Below are positions 7,264 to 16,147 of a stretch of DNA of 64,000 nt, piece by piece; within the stretch, counting starts at the first letter, position 1, and each line of letters begins with the position of its first letter. Where the stretch lies: assembly GCA_902792815.1 (NCBI GenBank), contig CADBAY010000006.1, forward strand, positions 53,250 to 117,249, in the 5' to 3' direction. The translations under genes and the position numbers were made by a program. The notes below the pieces were generated by a model that did no database searches, was not told where the DNA came from, and worked only from the letters and a program-made list of their open reading frames with translations. Source of the stretch: an uncultured Bacteroidia bacterium (GTDB lineage: Bacteria > Bacteroidota > Bacteroidia > Bacteroidales > UBA932).

Positions 7264-9951
7264 ATGAAGAAGAATCTGTTGATATGCTTGGGGATTGTGC
7301 TGGGTTTCCTGGTACTTTCGTACGCATTTGTGCCCGAGGTGCTGGAAGGTAAGGTTGTCAACCAGGGAGATATCTCCGGCTGGCAGGGAATGGCTCACGA
7401 AAAGATCAGCTGGGACAAGGCGCACCCAGGGGAGAGCGCGGCCTGGACCGGCTCCATGTTCAGCGGCATGCCCACCGCATCCATCCAGAGTTCCACCAAA
7501 GGCGACTGGACGCAGCCCCTCTATGACTTGCTGCTCACCGGCAAGCGCCCCGCTACATATCTGTTCATATCGCTCCTGGGAGCATTCCTTATGTTCCTGG
7601 CTTTCGGTGTGCACCCTCTGGTAGCGGCCGGCGGCGCCATAGCCGTCACGTTCTGCTCCTACAATATCCAGATCATACAAGTCGGCCACAACACCAAGAT
7701 GCAGGCCCTCTCATTCCTGCCTTGGGTTTTTGCCGCCGTGGTGTTTACTTACCGTAAGGCCTGCGGGGCGGGCAGCGGTAGAATTCCAGTTGTCGGAAGT
7801 GCTTCCGCTGCGACTTTGGCTGCCGGCGGAGATGCCGCCGCCGCGACTTTGGCCCTTACGAACAGGAGCGGCGGTGGCATCTCCGCGGCAAATTCAGAGC
7901 CCCGAACTGCCGGGCCCCGCTGGCCAGAGGTAGTATTAGGCGCCGCCCTGTTCGGCCTTGCCGTAAGCTTCCAGGTCAAAGCCAACCACCCCCAGATATC
8001 CTACTATCTGGCCCTGATGATCCTGATCTACGTAGTAGTTCTCTTTGTGTCGCTACTGCGCCGCAAACAGTCCCTCAAAGGCTTCTGGATAGCATCTGCT
8101 CTACTGCTCGTAATGGGCCTCGCCGGCATAGGCACCAACGCCATCAAACTCCTTCCTACATGGGAATACACTCCATACTCGATGCGTGGCGGCACCTCCG
8201 CAGGCTCGTCCGAGGGTGCCCGCAAGGGGCTTGACATCGATTACGCCACCGCATGGTCATACGGATGGGAAGAACTCCCCAACCTGGCCATTCCCAATTA
8301 CAACGGCGGCTCTTCCTCGGGCCCGCTGAGTATGAAATCCGAGACCGTACAGTTGCTGCGCCGCGCCGGTCAGGGCAACCTCCAGCAAGTACGCAAGCAT
8401 CTTCCCCTCTACTGGGGACCCCAACCTTTCACCGCAGGCCCTATGTACATGGGCGCGGTCACTATCTTCCTGTTTATCCTTGGCTTGCTGTACTGGAAGG
8501 GCCGGGAGAAATGGTGGGCCGTGGCCGCATCGCTCCTGGCCGTGCTGCTGGCACTTGGCAGCCATTTCCTGTGGTTTACCAAGCTCTTCTACGATATTGC
8601 GCCGCTGTACAATAAGTTCCGTACCGTGTCCATGGCTCTGGTGGTGCTGCAGTTTACCCTTCCTGTGCTGGGATTCCTTATGCTTGATAAGATTGTGAGG
8701 AGCGGCGCGCCGTCCCGCGAACTGCGTAAGAAGGTGCTTGTCAGCGGAGGCATTTCGCTTGGGCTGCTGCTCGTTCTGGCTCTGCTTCAGAGTGTGCTGG
8801 GAACGTTCAGCGGCGGTGCCGATGCGGGGCAGCCGGATATTCTCCGCGAGGCCCTGGCGGCAGACCGTTATTCGTTGCTTTGGAGCGATACCCTTCGTTC
8901 GCTTCTGCTGGTGGCCGCTGCCGTGGCGCTGCTGGTCTGGGGCGTGTCCGGCGGTAGTGCCCGCGGCGTTAGTGCCCCCCTCGCTCCTGTTCGTAAGGGC
9001 CAAAGTCGCTCGGGGGACACTTCCGCCGATGCTCCCGTCAGCGGCAGGAGACTGGCTGCGGCTGTCTGCATCGGTGTGCTGGTGCTGGTTGACCTGTTTC
9101 TGGTGGGCAAACGATACCTGGGGCCGGACGACTTTGTGACACCCAAGGCCTTCAACAGCCAGTTCAACAAGCGTCCGGTTGACGAATTGATTCTTGCCGA
9201 CACCGACCCCTCGTACCGGGTGCTGGACCTTACGGTTAACGTTTTCAACGATTCTCACCCCTCCTATTGGCATAAGAATATCGGCGGATATTCACCCGCC
9301 AAGCTCCAGCGCTATCAGGAGTATATCGACAGGCAGCTGGCTCCGGATATCCAGACTCTTAGCAAAGCCATAAGCGGCGCCGCCACCGTGCAGGAAGCCG
9401 AGGCCGCACTGCCGTATCTGGAGAGTCTCGCTTCGCTTAACTGCCGCTATATCATCGTAGGAGAAGACAATCCCCCGCTGCGCTACAGTTTTGCCCGCGG
9501 CAACGCCTGGTTCGAGCAAACAAGCGATGATTCTATTGAGTTGACTTCTTACGCTCCGGACCGGCTGGAATATAGCTATACTTCATCTGAAGGCGGCCGG
9601 GCGGTGTTCAGCGAGGTTTATTATCCTGCCGGATGGGTGGCCCGCCTGGAAGACGGAACCGAGCTGCCCATTGAGCTTTATGAAGGATGTAAGATGGAGA
9701 TAGAACCCGGGCTTCAGCCTGCCGAAGGAGAGGTCATCAACGATATCTGCCGGCGCATAACCAAGTGGCCCGTAGCTTCGGACCTGCTGCGCTGCGTGGA
9801 CCTTCCTGCCGGATCGCACACCCTGGTTATGAGCTTCGAGCCGGCCTCCTACCGCCGCGGCGAGGCCCTCTCCCGCGCCAACTCAATCCTCCTCCTGCTC
9901 CTTGTCCTCGGTGCCATAGGCCTTAAAATCTTTCCTAAAAAACAGCAGTAA
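7264..9951 (+). CDS. YfhO-family polytopic membrane protein carrying two repeat insertions
   Basis: The 895-residue protein has a dozen or so membrane segments and a C-terminal soluble domain, as in the YfhO family. That family is thought to include lipid-linked sugar transferases for teichoic or glycan modification; its role in Bacteroidetes is not settled. Two stretches look foreign: about residues 168-218 (between TYRKA and WPEVVLGAAL) and about residues 562-598 (after LLVWGVSGG). Both fall in loops between helices, are Ala/Gly/Ser/Arg-rich and correspond to palindromic elements at 7822-7889 and 8964-9027. The frame is preserved through both. The stop overlaps the next start (TAATG). Confidence 0.88.
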   Translation: MKKNLLICLGIVLGFLVLSYAFVPEVLEGKVVNQGDISGWQGMAHEKISWDKAHPGESAAWTGSMFSGMPTASIQSSTKGDWTQPLYDLLLTGKRPATYLFISLLGAFLMFLAFGVHPLVAAGGAIAVTFCSYNIQIIQVGHNTKMQALSFLPWVFAAVVFTYRKACGAGSGRIPVVGSASAATLAAGGDAAAATLALTNRSGGGISAANSEPRTAGPRWPEVVLGAALFGLAVSFQVKANHPQISYYLALMILIYVVVLFVSLLRRKQSLKGFWIASALLLVMGLAGIGTNAIKLLPTWEYTPYSMRGGTSAGSSEGARKGLDIDYATAWSYGWEELPNLAIPNYNGGSSSGPLSMKSETVQLLRRAGQGNLQQVRKHLPLYWGPQPFTAGPMYMGAVTIFLFILGLLYWKGREKWWAVAASLLAVLLALGSHFLWFTKLFYDIAPLYNKFRTVSMALVVLQFTLPVLGFLMLDKIVRSGAPSRELRKKVLVSGGISLGLLLVLALLQSVLGTFSGGADAGQPDILREALAADRYSLLWSDTLRSLLLVAAAVALLVWGVSGGSARGVSAPLAPVRKGQSRSGDTSADAPVSGRRLAAAVCIGVLVLVDLFLVGKRYLGPDDFVTPKAFNSQFNKRPVDELILADTDPSYRVLDLTVNVFNDSHPSYWHKNIGGYSPAKLQRYQEYIDRQLAPDIQTLSKAISGAATVQEAEAALPYLESLASLNCRYIIVGEDNPPLRYSFARGNAWFEQTSDDSIELTSYAPDRLEYSYTSSEGGRAVFSEVYYPAGWVARLEDGTELPIELYEGCKMEIEPGLQPAEGEVINDICRRITKWPVASDLLRCVDLPAGSHTLVMSFEPASYRRGEALSRANSILLLLLVLGAIGLKIFPKKQQ
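7822..7889 (+). repeat. in-frame palindromic element A in the yfhO-like gene
   Basis: Arms 7822-7844 and 7868-7889 are nearly perfect inverted repeats (both contain CGGAGATGCC or its complement). They enclose a 24-nt core at 7845-7868 that starts GACTTTGGCCCTTACGAAC. The core is identical, in reverse orientation, to 8984-9007 in the same gene, and has 22 of 24 matches to 59353-59376. The arms share nothing with the arms at those sites. A partial duplicate of the core start (GCGACTTTGGC) lies at 7810-7820. Confidence 0.75.
8964..9027 (-). repeat. in-frame palindromic element B in the yfhO-like gene
   Basis: The core at 8984-9007 is the exact reverse complement of the element A core. The flanks 8964-8983 and 9008-9027 form an imperfect inverted repeat (CGGCG..AGTG.CCCC type) unrelated to the arms of A. 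The insertion encodes a short charged loop, VRKGQSRSG, between two membrane helices. Confidence 0.7.
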
Positions 9952-10295
9952 TGTCCGATAACGATTGGAAATCACGTCTGGGGGTGGTTTATTCCACCAA
10001 TCCTGACTTTCAATATCAGCAGGCCGCCGAAGAGGAGCCTGCCACACTGCCGCCGGAGCGGCAGAGGCTGATTGTGCGTATCGACCGCTCTCACCGTGCC
10101 GGCAAGCAGGTCACGCTGGTGGACGGCTTTGTGGGCACGGGGGATGATCTTGCCGCCCTTGCCAAAACCCTCAAAACCAAGTGCGGGGTCGGCGGTACGG
10201 CCAAGGACGGCCAGATTACCATCCAGGGAGACCTGCGTGACAAAGTTACTGCCCTCCTTCAATCTATGGGCTATAACGCCAAAAGAGGAAACTGA
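9951..10295 (+). CDS. SUI1/YciH-family translation factor homologue
   Basis: The 114-residue protein has a C-terminal SUI1 (eIF1-like) fold: RIDRSHRAGKQVTLVDGF, then TKCGVGGTAKDGQITIQGD with the typical basic Gly-rich loop. Bacterial homologues (YciH) are small cytoplasmic proteins that can influence start-site selection in vitro; their in vivo role is uncertain. It is coupled on both sides (TAATG and TGATG). Confidence 0.9.
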   Translation: MSDNDWKSRLGVVYSTNPDFQYQQAAEEEPATLPPERQRLIVRIDRSHRAGKQVTLVDGFVGTGDDLAALAKTLKTKCGVGGTAKDGQITIQGDLRDKVTALLQSMGYNAKRGN

Positions 10296-10999
10296 TGCCG
10301 GAGCTGTTCAAAGGAGGATTTCTGCATATGGCCACCGATCCTTTGGCCCAAAGCGGCGCGCCCCAGCTGTGGGCCGACTGCACCGTGAACCGCTGGGCCG
10401 TGGTGGTCGCCCTTATCCTCCTTATCATAGAACTGTCCGAAATACTCCGCATTTATCCTCATCTGCTCCGCTGCCTGAGCCGCTGGAAAGGCAATGCCGA
10501 CCTTGAGCACAGCGTGAGCCTCGCCCGCACCCGAAATACCGTAGCCTTCGTGTTCGGTATTATTTTCTGCATCATCGCCGACCGTTGCGGCCTCGTGGCC
10601 CCTACATTCAAACTCCGTCTTCCGCCCGGCTGGCAGCTCGCCGTAACCACCGGCCTGATTGCCGGCGCCACCCTTATAAGACGCATCGCTTACTTGTGCT
10701 CCAAGTTCCGCAGCAGCACAAGCGAGTATGCCATGACCGTACGCCACTCAATTTATAACTACCTGATTCTTTTAACCACGCTGATTTTTTTAAGCGTGCT
10801 CGTGATGGTGCCTCTTCACGCCCCCGACACGCTTGCAAGGGCTGTTTTGTATGCCGAATGCGCCGTTTTCTTCTTGCTGTTCCTCATAAGGCAAGGACAA
10901 ATTTTGCGCTCACGTTGCGGTACTTTGGCAACAATTTTGTATCTTTGCGCCCTTGAAATTTTGCCGGTAGGCATACTGATATTTGCGTGTACACTATGA
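10295..10999 (+). CDS. DUF4271-type membrane protein
   Basis: The 234-residue protein has about six hydrophobic helices. Position directly before hemD, then rnpA and yidD, is the conserved Bacteroidetes location of DUF4271 proteins, and the size and helix count fit. No function is established. It overlaps the hemD start by 4 nt. Assignment rests partly on context. Confidence 0.7.
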   Translation: MPELFKGGFLHMATDPLAQSGAPQLWADCTVNRWAVVVALILLIIELSEILRIYPHLLRCLSRWKGNADLEHSVSLARTRNTVAFVFGIIFCIIADRCGLVAPTFKLRLPPGWQLAVTTGLIAGATLIRRIAYLCSKFRSSTSEYAMTVRHSIYNYLILLTTLIFLSVLVMVPLHAPDTLARAVLYAECAVFFLLFLIRQGQILRSRCGTLATILYLCALEILPVGILIFACTL

Positions 11000-11739
11000 A
11001 GATACTGGTATCCCAGAAAGCACCCTCTAACCTCAACGCTTACAATGCGTTGGAGGAGAAGTACGGTGTAACCCTCGAGTTTCATCCCTTTTTCCTTATA
11101 GAGCCCCTTACAGCCAAAGAATTCCGCAGCCAGAGACTCAATCTGCCGGACTATACGGCCATTGTTTTTTCCTCGCGCCACGCCATCGATGCGTACTTCA
11201 AACTCTGCGAGGAAAACCGCTTCAAGGTTCCCGAAACCATGAAGTACTTTTGCACCACCGAGTTGGTGGCACTGTACCTTCAGAAGCATGTCGTGTACCG
11301 TAAGCGCAAGATATTCTTCGGCGACGGCACCCCCCAGAGCATCGTGGCCCAGATCGGTCCCAAGCACCGCGGAGAGAAATTCCTTATCACCACCTCCGCC
11401 GAGGCCAATACCGGTCCGATATCCGCTCTCTTCGAGAAGGCGGGGCTCGACTTTACCGTGTCGGTGATGGTCAAATCGGTCCTTCAGGACATCTCGGCCC
11501 TCAATCTTTCCGACTACGGCGCCATAGTGATGTACAACCCTAACGACCTTAAGTCGCTCCACGCCAGTTTCCCCGACTTCGAGCAAGGCGGCACCGCCTT
11601 TATCTCCTATGGTCGCGGGATTGCGGAAGCCCTTAAGAACGAGGGTCTCAGCATAGCGGTCCAGGGTCCTTCCGAGGAAATCCAGTCCGCAGCCAAAGCA
11701 CTCGACGTATTTTTAAAGAGCCAAAATATCTGTCAGTAA
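10996..11739 (+). CDS. hemD: uroporphyrinogen-III synthase
   Basis: The 247-residue two-lobed protein has low-complexity-free alpha/beta repeats. Conserved points include TAIVFSSRHAIDAYF in the first lobe and YGAIVMYNPNDLKSL in the second, where the HemD family binds its linear tetrapyrrole. It would cyclise hydroxymethylbilane to uroporphyrinogen III in tetrapyrrole synthesis. I take ATG 10996, which overlaps the preceding stop as ATGA, rather than the in-frame GTG at 10987. Confidence 0.85.
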   Translation: MKILVSQKAPSNLNAYNALEEKYGVTLEFHPFFLIEPLTAKEFRSQRLNLPDYTAIVFSSRHAIDAYFKLCEENRFKVPETMKYFCTTELVALYLQKHVVYRKRKIFFGDGTPQSIVAQIGPKHRGEKFLITTSAEANTGPISALFEKAGLDFTVSVMVKSVLQDISALNLSDYGAIVMYNPNDLKSLHASFPDFEQGGTAFISYGRGIAEALKNEGLSIAVQGPSEEIQSAAKALDVFLKSQNICQ

Positions 11740-11741
11740 CA

Positions 11742-12083
11742 TTGACCAGAAGCGAGAGGCTGCGCGGCAAGACCACGATAGCCACTCTTATGAACAAAGG
11801 CCGGTGGAGGTCGACCCTCCATCTGAGATGTTGCTGCCTTTCGTCTAACGGCTTGGAGATCAACCGTATAATGGTGTCGGTGCCCAAGCGTCACTTCAAA
11901 CGCGCCGTCAAGCGCAATCTTCTCAAAAGACGCATGCGCGAGGCTTACCGCCTGAACAAAGAACTCGCAGGAGCAGGCGGTCACGACATGCTTTTCGTTT
12001 ACAACTCTCCGGAGATTGTCCCTTACGCCGACATCTGCGAAGAACTCAAGTCCCTCCTGAGCAGCATAGCAGCCGAGCGATGA
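11742..12083 (+). CDS. rnpA: ribonuclease P protein component
   Basis: The 113-residue basic protein holds the RnpA signature [18 protein letters not shown] (the RNR motif) at about residues 53-70, preceded by [10 protein letters not shown]. It assists the RNA subunit in removing tRNA 5' leaders. The start appears to be TTG at 11742, since no ATG lies upstream in frame before the hemD stop. It overlaps yidD by 4 nt, the usual gene order. Confidence 0.93.
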   Translation: MTRSERLRGKTTIATLMNKGRWRSTLHLRCCCLSSNGLEINRIMVSVPKRHFKRAVKRNLLKRRMREAYRLNKELAGAGGHDMLFVYNSPEIVPYADICEELKSLLSSIAAER

Positions 12084-12319
12084 AGGTCACGGACATCATA
12101 AAGCGGGTGCTCTCGGCGCCGTTCATTCTGCTGATCCATTTCTACCGGTTCTGCATATCGCCGTTCACGCCTCCCAGCTGCCGCTTCACTCCTACCTGCT
12201 CGCAGTACGCCCTTGAGGCCTTCCGCAAGTATGGCCCCTTCAAAGGCGGCTGGCTTGCCCTCAAGCGTATCCTCCGCTGCCACCCTTGGGGCGGCTCCGG
12301 CTATGACCCCGTACCGTAA
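12080..12319 (+). CDS. yidD: membrane protein insertion efficiency factor YidD
   Basis: The 79-residue protein carries the YidD hallmarks [15 protein letters not shown] and [19 protein letters not shown], with an N-terminal amphipathic/hydrophobic segment. It is a peripheral inner-membrane protein that assists YidC-dependent insertion. It follows rnpA with a 4-nt overlap. Confidence 0.96.
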   Translation: MKVTDIIKRVLSAPFILLIHFYRFCISPFTPPSCRFTPTCSQYALEAFRKYGPFKGGWLALKRILRCHPWGGSGYDPVP

Positions 12320-12342
12320 CCCCGCAAAACATTATCAACCAT

Positions 12343-13575
12343 ATGATTAAGAAACTACTACTTGCCCTGGGCCTGGCCGCCGCTCTGTGCTTAAGTGTCA
12401 ATGGCCAGAACAACCGCCCGCCCCTTCCTATCGAATACCGCGTGCCTTCAGACGGAAGCGGACTGTGGTTAATTGACAAAAAGAACGAAGTTACTTTCCA
12501 GGGCCTGACGGGCTGGTCTACCATAACTTTCAGCCTCCCCGTGCAGGAAGAACTACCTGCCGGCAGTTATGTCCAGTTCTGCGTGTGCCTTGAGAACAAA
12601 GGCGCCAAGGCCCCCCAGGACTATATCGTCGAAATCAACGAGGGCGACGCCTGGCGCACCGAGGCCGGCTGCACCTTCGAGACGGTTGACTCCAAAGTCA
12701 AGCATCCGTCCACTTTCCTGCATATTTTCAAGCTTCAAAAGGCAGTATCCGATACCTTGTTCGTGCGCTGCAGGGTGAACAGCCCGCTGACCACCGGAGG
12801 CGAAAGGCTGCAGCGTACCGAGCCCGAAAACGAAGTGGCATTGAAGTGCCGCGGCTATGTGGGCGCGCGCCTCACCAGCCTCGGGAACACCGAGCCCGCC
12901 GAGGAAAAGAACCTTCTGCTGATAGGTAATTCGTTCACCTATTATTTCGGCGAACCCATTATCCTGCAGGAAATTGCATTCTCGCAGGGCCTCCGCCTCA
13001 ATATCACCGCATCGCTCAAGGGGGGCCAGACATTCCGCCAGCACTGCGGCCTGAGGATGACAAGCCTTAGCATTAAAAAAAGCGTGTACGACTATGCCAT
13101 CATTCAGGGACAGAGCCAGGAGCCTGCCCGCTGGGCCGCCGACCGCAAGACAAATGCCGACGTAAAGGCGGCTTTCGGCGAACTCTGCGACAAGATCCGC
13201 CTCTGCAGCCCCGACTGCAAGATATACATCGAGAAAACCTGGTCTTATCCGGGAGCAGACAACGGCGGCTTTGCCACGGAAGACAAGTTCTTCAATCTGC
13301 TTGAAAAAGGCTCGAAAAAGCTTGCCCGCGGCGCCAAGACATCGCGCACGCTGGTGGGAGATGCGTTCCGTATGGCTCGTCGCGAATGCCCCGGCATAGA
13401 TATTCTCGACAAAGATTCCAAGCATCAGGCCCTCGCCGGCTCATACCTTAAGGCCTGCGTGACCTATCTTACCTTTAGCGGAAAGCCCTTCGAGGGCGAA
13501 GTTCCCTCCTGCGGCCTGCCCGATGAGGAAGCCGCTGCCCTTCGCGATATAGCTGAATATATCGTCCTGCGTTAA
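12343..13575 (+). CDS. exported SGNH-like (DUF4886) protein
   Basis: The 410-residue protein has a signal peptide (residues 1-21). A first domain of about 160 residues looks like a beta-sandwich. The second begins LLLIGNSFTYYF, the block I motif of DUF4886 SGNH-hydrolase-like proteins, followed by YDYAIIQGQSQEP and a C-terminal D..H-containing segment (LDKDSKHQALAGSYL) where the family places its His. It is probably a periplasmic esterase or carbohydrate-active hydrolase of unknown substrate. Its stop overlaps the convergent GH144 stop by 4 nt. Confidence 0.75.
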   Translation: MIKKLLLALGLAAALCLSVNGQNNRPPLPIEYRVPSDGSGLWLIDKKNEVTFQGLTGWSTITFSLPVQEELPAGSYVQFCVCLENKGAKAPQDYIVEINEGDAWRTEAGCTFETVDSKVKHPSTFLHIFKLQKAVSDTLFVRCRVNSPLTTGGERLQRTEPENEVALKCRGYVGARLTSLGNTEPAEEKNLLLIGNSFTYYFGEPIILQEIAFSQGLRLNITASLKGGQTFRQHCGLRMTSLSIKKSVYDYAIIQGQSQEPARWAADRKTNADVKAAFGELCDKIRLCSPDCKIYIEKTWSYPGADNGGFATEDKFFNLLEKGSKKLARGAKTSRTLVGDAFRMARRECPGIDILDKDSKHQALAGSYLKACVTYLTFSGKPFEGEVPSCGLPDEEAAALRDIAEYIVLR

Positions 13576-15227
13576 CGGCTGAAACCAAGGATTTTAAGCC
13601 CCTTGAGCACGTCGGGATGCTTCATGAAGCAGTCCCACAGGAGTCCTGTGCGTCCGTTTTCAATCATCACCACTATCGGCCCCTGGTCGATGGCGATGTA
13701 AGACGGCGCGAACCAGGCCTTGTCGAGGCACATAGCGTCGAAGAAGCCGTACTCTCCCCACATACGGTCGCCGTACATATAGTAGAAAGTGCGCATTGCC
13801 GCAAGGCTCTCTTCCGGCACATACGGGTATGAGGCCAAGGCGGCGGTAGGCGCTATAACGCCCTTGTCGTTGGTGGGCGACGATGCCGAATAACCCCCGG
13901 GAATATCGCTGGCGGTAAGTCCCCAGCAAACATCGGAGTAGCCGGCGTGCGCTTTGGGATTGGCGCGGCAGTACTCAAAATTGATGCGTGCGTGCGCCGT
14001 GTTCTGCTCCCAATACGATGCGTAAGCATCCTTCAGCCCTCTCGGATCGAGGCCCATGAATGAATAGTGGGCGAAGAACATAGGTCCGCCGTAGTCGCTG
14101 CCCAGGGGCAGGGTTACGCCGTAGAACTTGCGCCCGTTGCGGATGCCGCCTCCTCTGGCCCATCCTTGCTCATAAACATCCTTGGAAACGGGATGGGTGG
14201 GCGACGAAGCTGCAAGCACATACACAATAAGTCCTTCGTTCCAGCCGCTGATGCTCATGTTCATGGCCCATTCCTGCGATGGAGACCAGTGCCAGTAAAG
14301 CGACTTGCCGCCGCGGGTGTACCAGTCCCATTCGACATCTCTCCAGATAGCGTCGATGGCGCTCCGGATATCCGCCTCTTCGGGACGGTCGAAGTATCCC
14401 GCCACCGCCAGCAGACCCTGGATAAGGAAGGCAGTTTCTACCAGGTCGCCGCCGTTATCTTTGGCGCTGAAAGGAATCACCGCGCCGCTGCCTCCGTCGA
14501 TCCAGTGGGGGTATGCGCCGTGGAAACGCTGGGCCTTGCCGCCCAGGAACCCCAAAATCTTGCGCATACGTTCTACTGCCTGTTCACGGCTTATGAATCC
14601 TCTCTCCACGGCCACGGGAATGCCCATAATGCCGAATCCCGAGCCTCCGATGGCCACGGTGTTCTCCGATCCGAGCCGCTCCCGGGCAAGCCCGCAGAGG
14701 GGGTGGGCGTAGTCCCAGAAATACTTGAAAGTCTGGCGCTGTACAAGGGTGAGCAGTTCCTCGTCCGGCAGGCGCTCGAACTTGTCGGCGGGGTTGTAGG
14801 CCGTTGTGAATTCCACACGGCTCGACTCCAGCAGGTTCACGCCGAAGTGCTCGCCCGCACCTATGGAGATGCTGTATTTGGTAAAATGGGAGAGCTTGCC
14901 CTCGGGGCGAAGCACCAGAACGCTCTTGTCTTTACCGTACGATGCGCTCAGGGCGCCGCCGGAAAAGCTTACGTCGGCGGAAATGTTATCGGGCAGGATT
15001 ATCTCCCGGGTAAATTCGAAAGATATTTCCACTCCCTCCACCGGCACTTCGGCCAGCGACCCCGATACGGGCACCATTACCCCGCATACCGAGGCGTTAA
15101 CTATTACCGCCTTGGGTGCTGCGGCCTCTTCCGGGCGCGACGCCTCGCAGCCGGAAAAAAAGGAAAGCAAAAAGGCAAGGAGAACTATGCTCCTTGCCTT
15201 TGCGGTTTTAAAACTGAAATTACTCAA
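13572..15227 (-). CDS. GH144-type endo-beta-1,2-glucanase lipoprotein (PUL gene 6)
   Basis: The roughly 551-residue product has a lipoprotein signal (ending FFSGC), an Ig-like N-terminal domain of about 110 residues, then an (alpha/alpha)6-barrel 'glucoamylase-like' domain. The latter shows RQTFKYFWDYAHP, GGSGFGIMGIPVAVERGFI, WDWYTRGGKSLYWHWSP and the final AIDQGPIVVMIENGRTGLLW. These are the motifs of the GH144 family, whose characterised members cut beta-1,2-glucan. No good ATG exists: I chose TTG at 15227, which overlaps the stop of the LamG gene and gives a normal lipoprotein leader. It is last in the operon. Confidence 0.82.
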   Translation of the reverse strand: MSNFSFKTAKARSIVLLAFLLSFFSGCEASRPEEAAAPKAVIVNASVCGVMVPVSGSLAEVPVEGVEISFEFTREIILPDNISADVSFSGGALSASYGKDKSVLVLRPEGKLSHFTKYSISIGAGEHFGVNLLESSRVEFTTAYNPADKFERLPDEELLTLVQRQTFKYFWDYAHPLCGLARERLGSENTVAIGGSGFGIMGIPVAVERGFISREQAVERMRKILGFLGGKAQRFHGAYPHWIDGGSGAVIPFSAKDNGGDLVETAFLIQGLLAVAGYFDRPEEADIRSAIDAIWRDVEWDWYTRGGKSLYWHWSPSQEWAMNMSISGWNEGLIVYVLAASSPTHPVSKDVYEQGWARGGGIRNGRKFYGVTLPLGSDYGGPMFFAHYSFMGLDPRGLKDAYASYWEQNTAHARINFEYCRANPKAHAGYSDVCWGLTASDIPGGYSASSPTNDKGVIAPTAALASYPYVPEESLAAMRTFYYMYGDRMWGEYGFFDAMCLDKAWFAPSYIAIDQGPIVVMIENGRTGLLWDCFMKHPDVLKGLKILGFSR

Positions 15228-16092
15228 GAGAAATAGCCAGTTCCTCTTTGTAGAGGGCGTTGATCTCGGTCTCGGAGAGAGCCTTGTTGAAGAAACGGAT
15301 CTCGTCGATGGAGCCGCAGAAGTAGTTCTGCCATGCATCGCTTGACTTACCCTCGACCCTGGATGCCCATGCACCCACGTAAAGGGCGTTGCAGTCTGAT
15401 GCGAAAGCGGCCTTGATGCCACCCACGACCTTGTCGTTAGGAGTGAATACACCGTCGTTGACCTTTACACCGTTGGCGAAGTTTGCCCATGTACCGGTGG
15501 AGGCGTCGTAGGTACGTGCAATGTGGAACCAGACATCCTTCTTGGCATACTCGGGCGACTGGGCGTTGGGCCACATAGCGGGCTTGCCGTCAACGGAAAG
15601 GAAGTCGATACGGCCGTTGAACTGCTGGCCGGCTTCTTCGCTGAAGTTGTCGAACAGATATACGAAGGAAGGCCAGATGTCTTCAACCCCGGTACCGTTG
15701 AAAGAAATCAGAGCGCCCTTGGCCTCTTTGCCGGCGGGGAGTTTTACCCAGCAGGAGAAGGTCATGCTCTCGAGTTTGGTGAAGGCGTTGCCGGCTGCGA
15801 GTTTGAGCTTGAGGAAAGCCTCGCTGTTGTTGTCGGCTGCGCTGTTGGTGTAGCCCTTGCCAATGAAACCGGCAGCAAAGGAGCCTGCGCCCTTGGTGGC
15901 ATCGGCGCTGATACCGGCACCAACTTTAACGGCATCGGCGGCTGATTCGAGAGGCAGGTGAACTACCAGGTTCTCGGCAGCGGTCTTGACCTCGGGGGTC
16001 TTGGGCTGGTCTTTACCGGGACCGTCAGGGGTGCAGGAAGCAAATGCTGCAAGCATCAAAGCGGATGCTGCGAAAAAGAAAAATTTTTTCAT
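15220..16092 (-). CDS. LamG/concanavalin-like surface lipoprotein (PUL gene 5)
   Basis: The 290-residue protein has a lipoprotein signal (ALMLAAFASC) and a single LamG/concanavalin A-like jelly-roll domain ending in the characteristic GSIDEIRFFNKALSETEINALYKEE. In a SusC/SusD operon at this position it is expected to be a surface glycan-binding protein, replacing SusE/SusF; an enzymatic role is less likely. It lies 55 nt after susD. Confidence 0.85.
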   Translation of the reverse strand: MKKFFFFAASALMLAAFASCTPDGPGKDQPKTPEVKTAAENLVVHLPLESAADAVKVGAGISADATKGAGSFAAGFIGKGYTNSAADNNSEAFLKLKLAAGNAFTKLESMTFSCWVKLPAGKEAKGALISFNGTGVEDIWPSFVYLFDNFSEEAGQQFNGRIDFLSVDGKPAMWPNAQSPEYAKKDVWFHIARTYDASTGTWANFANGVKVNDGVFTPNDKVVGGIKAAFASDCNALYVGAWASRVEGKSSDAWQNYFCGSIDEIRFFNKALSETEINALYKEELAISLE

Positions 16093-16147
16093 TCTTTTGA
16101 ATTGATTGGTTATAAACAGTAAATACAATATGTTGCAAAATCTTGCA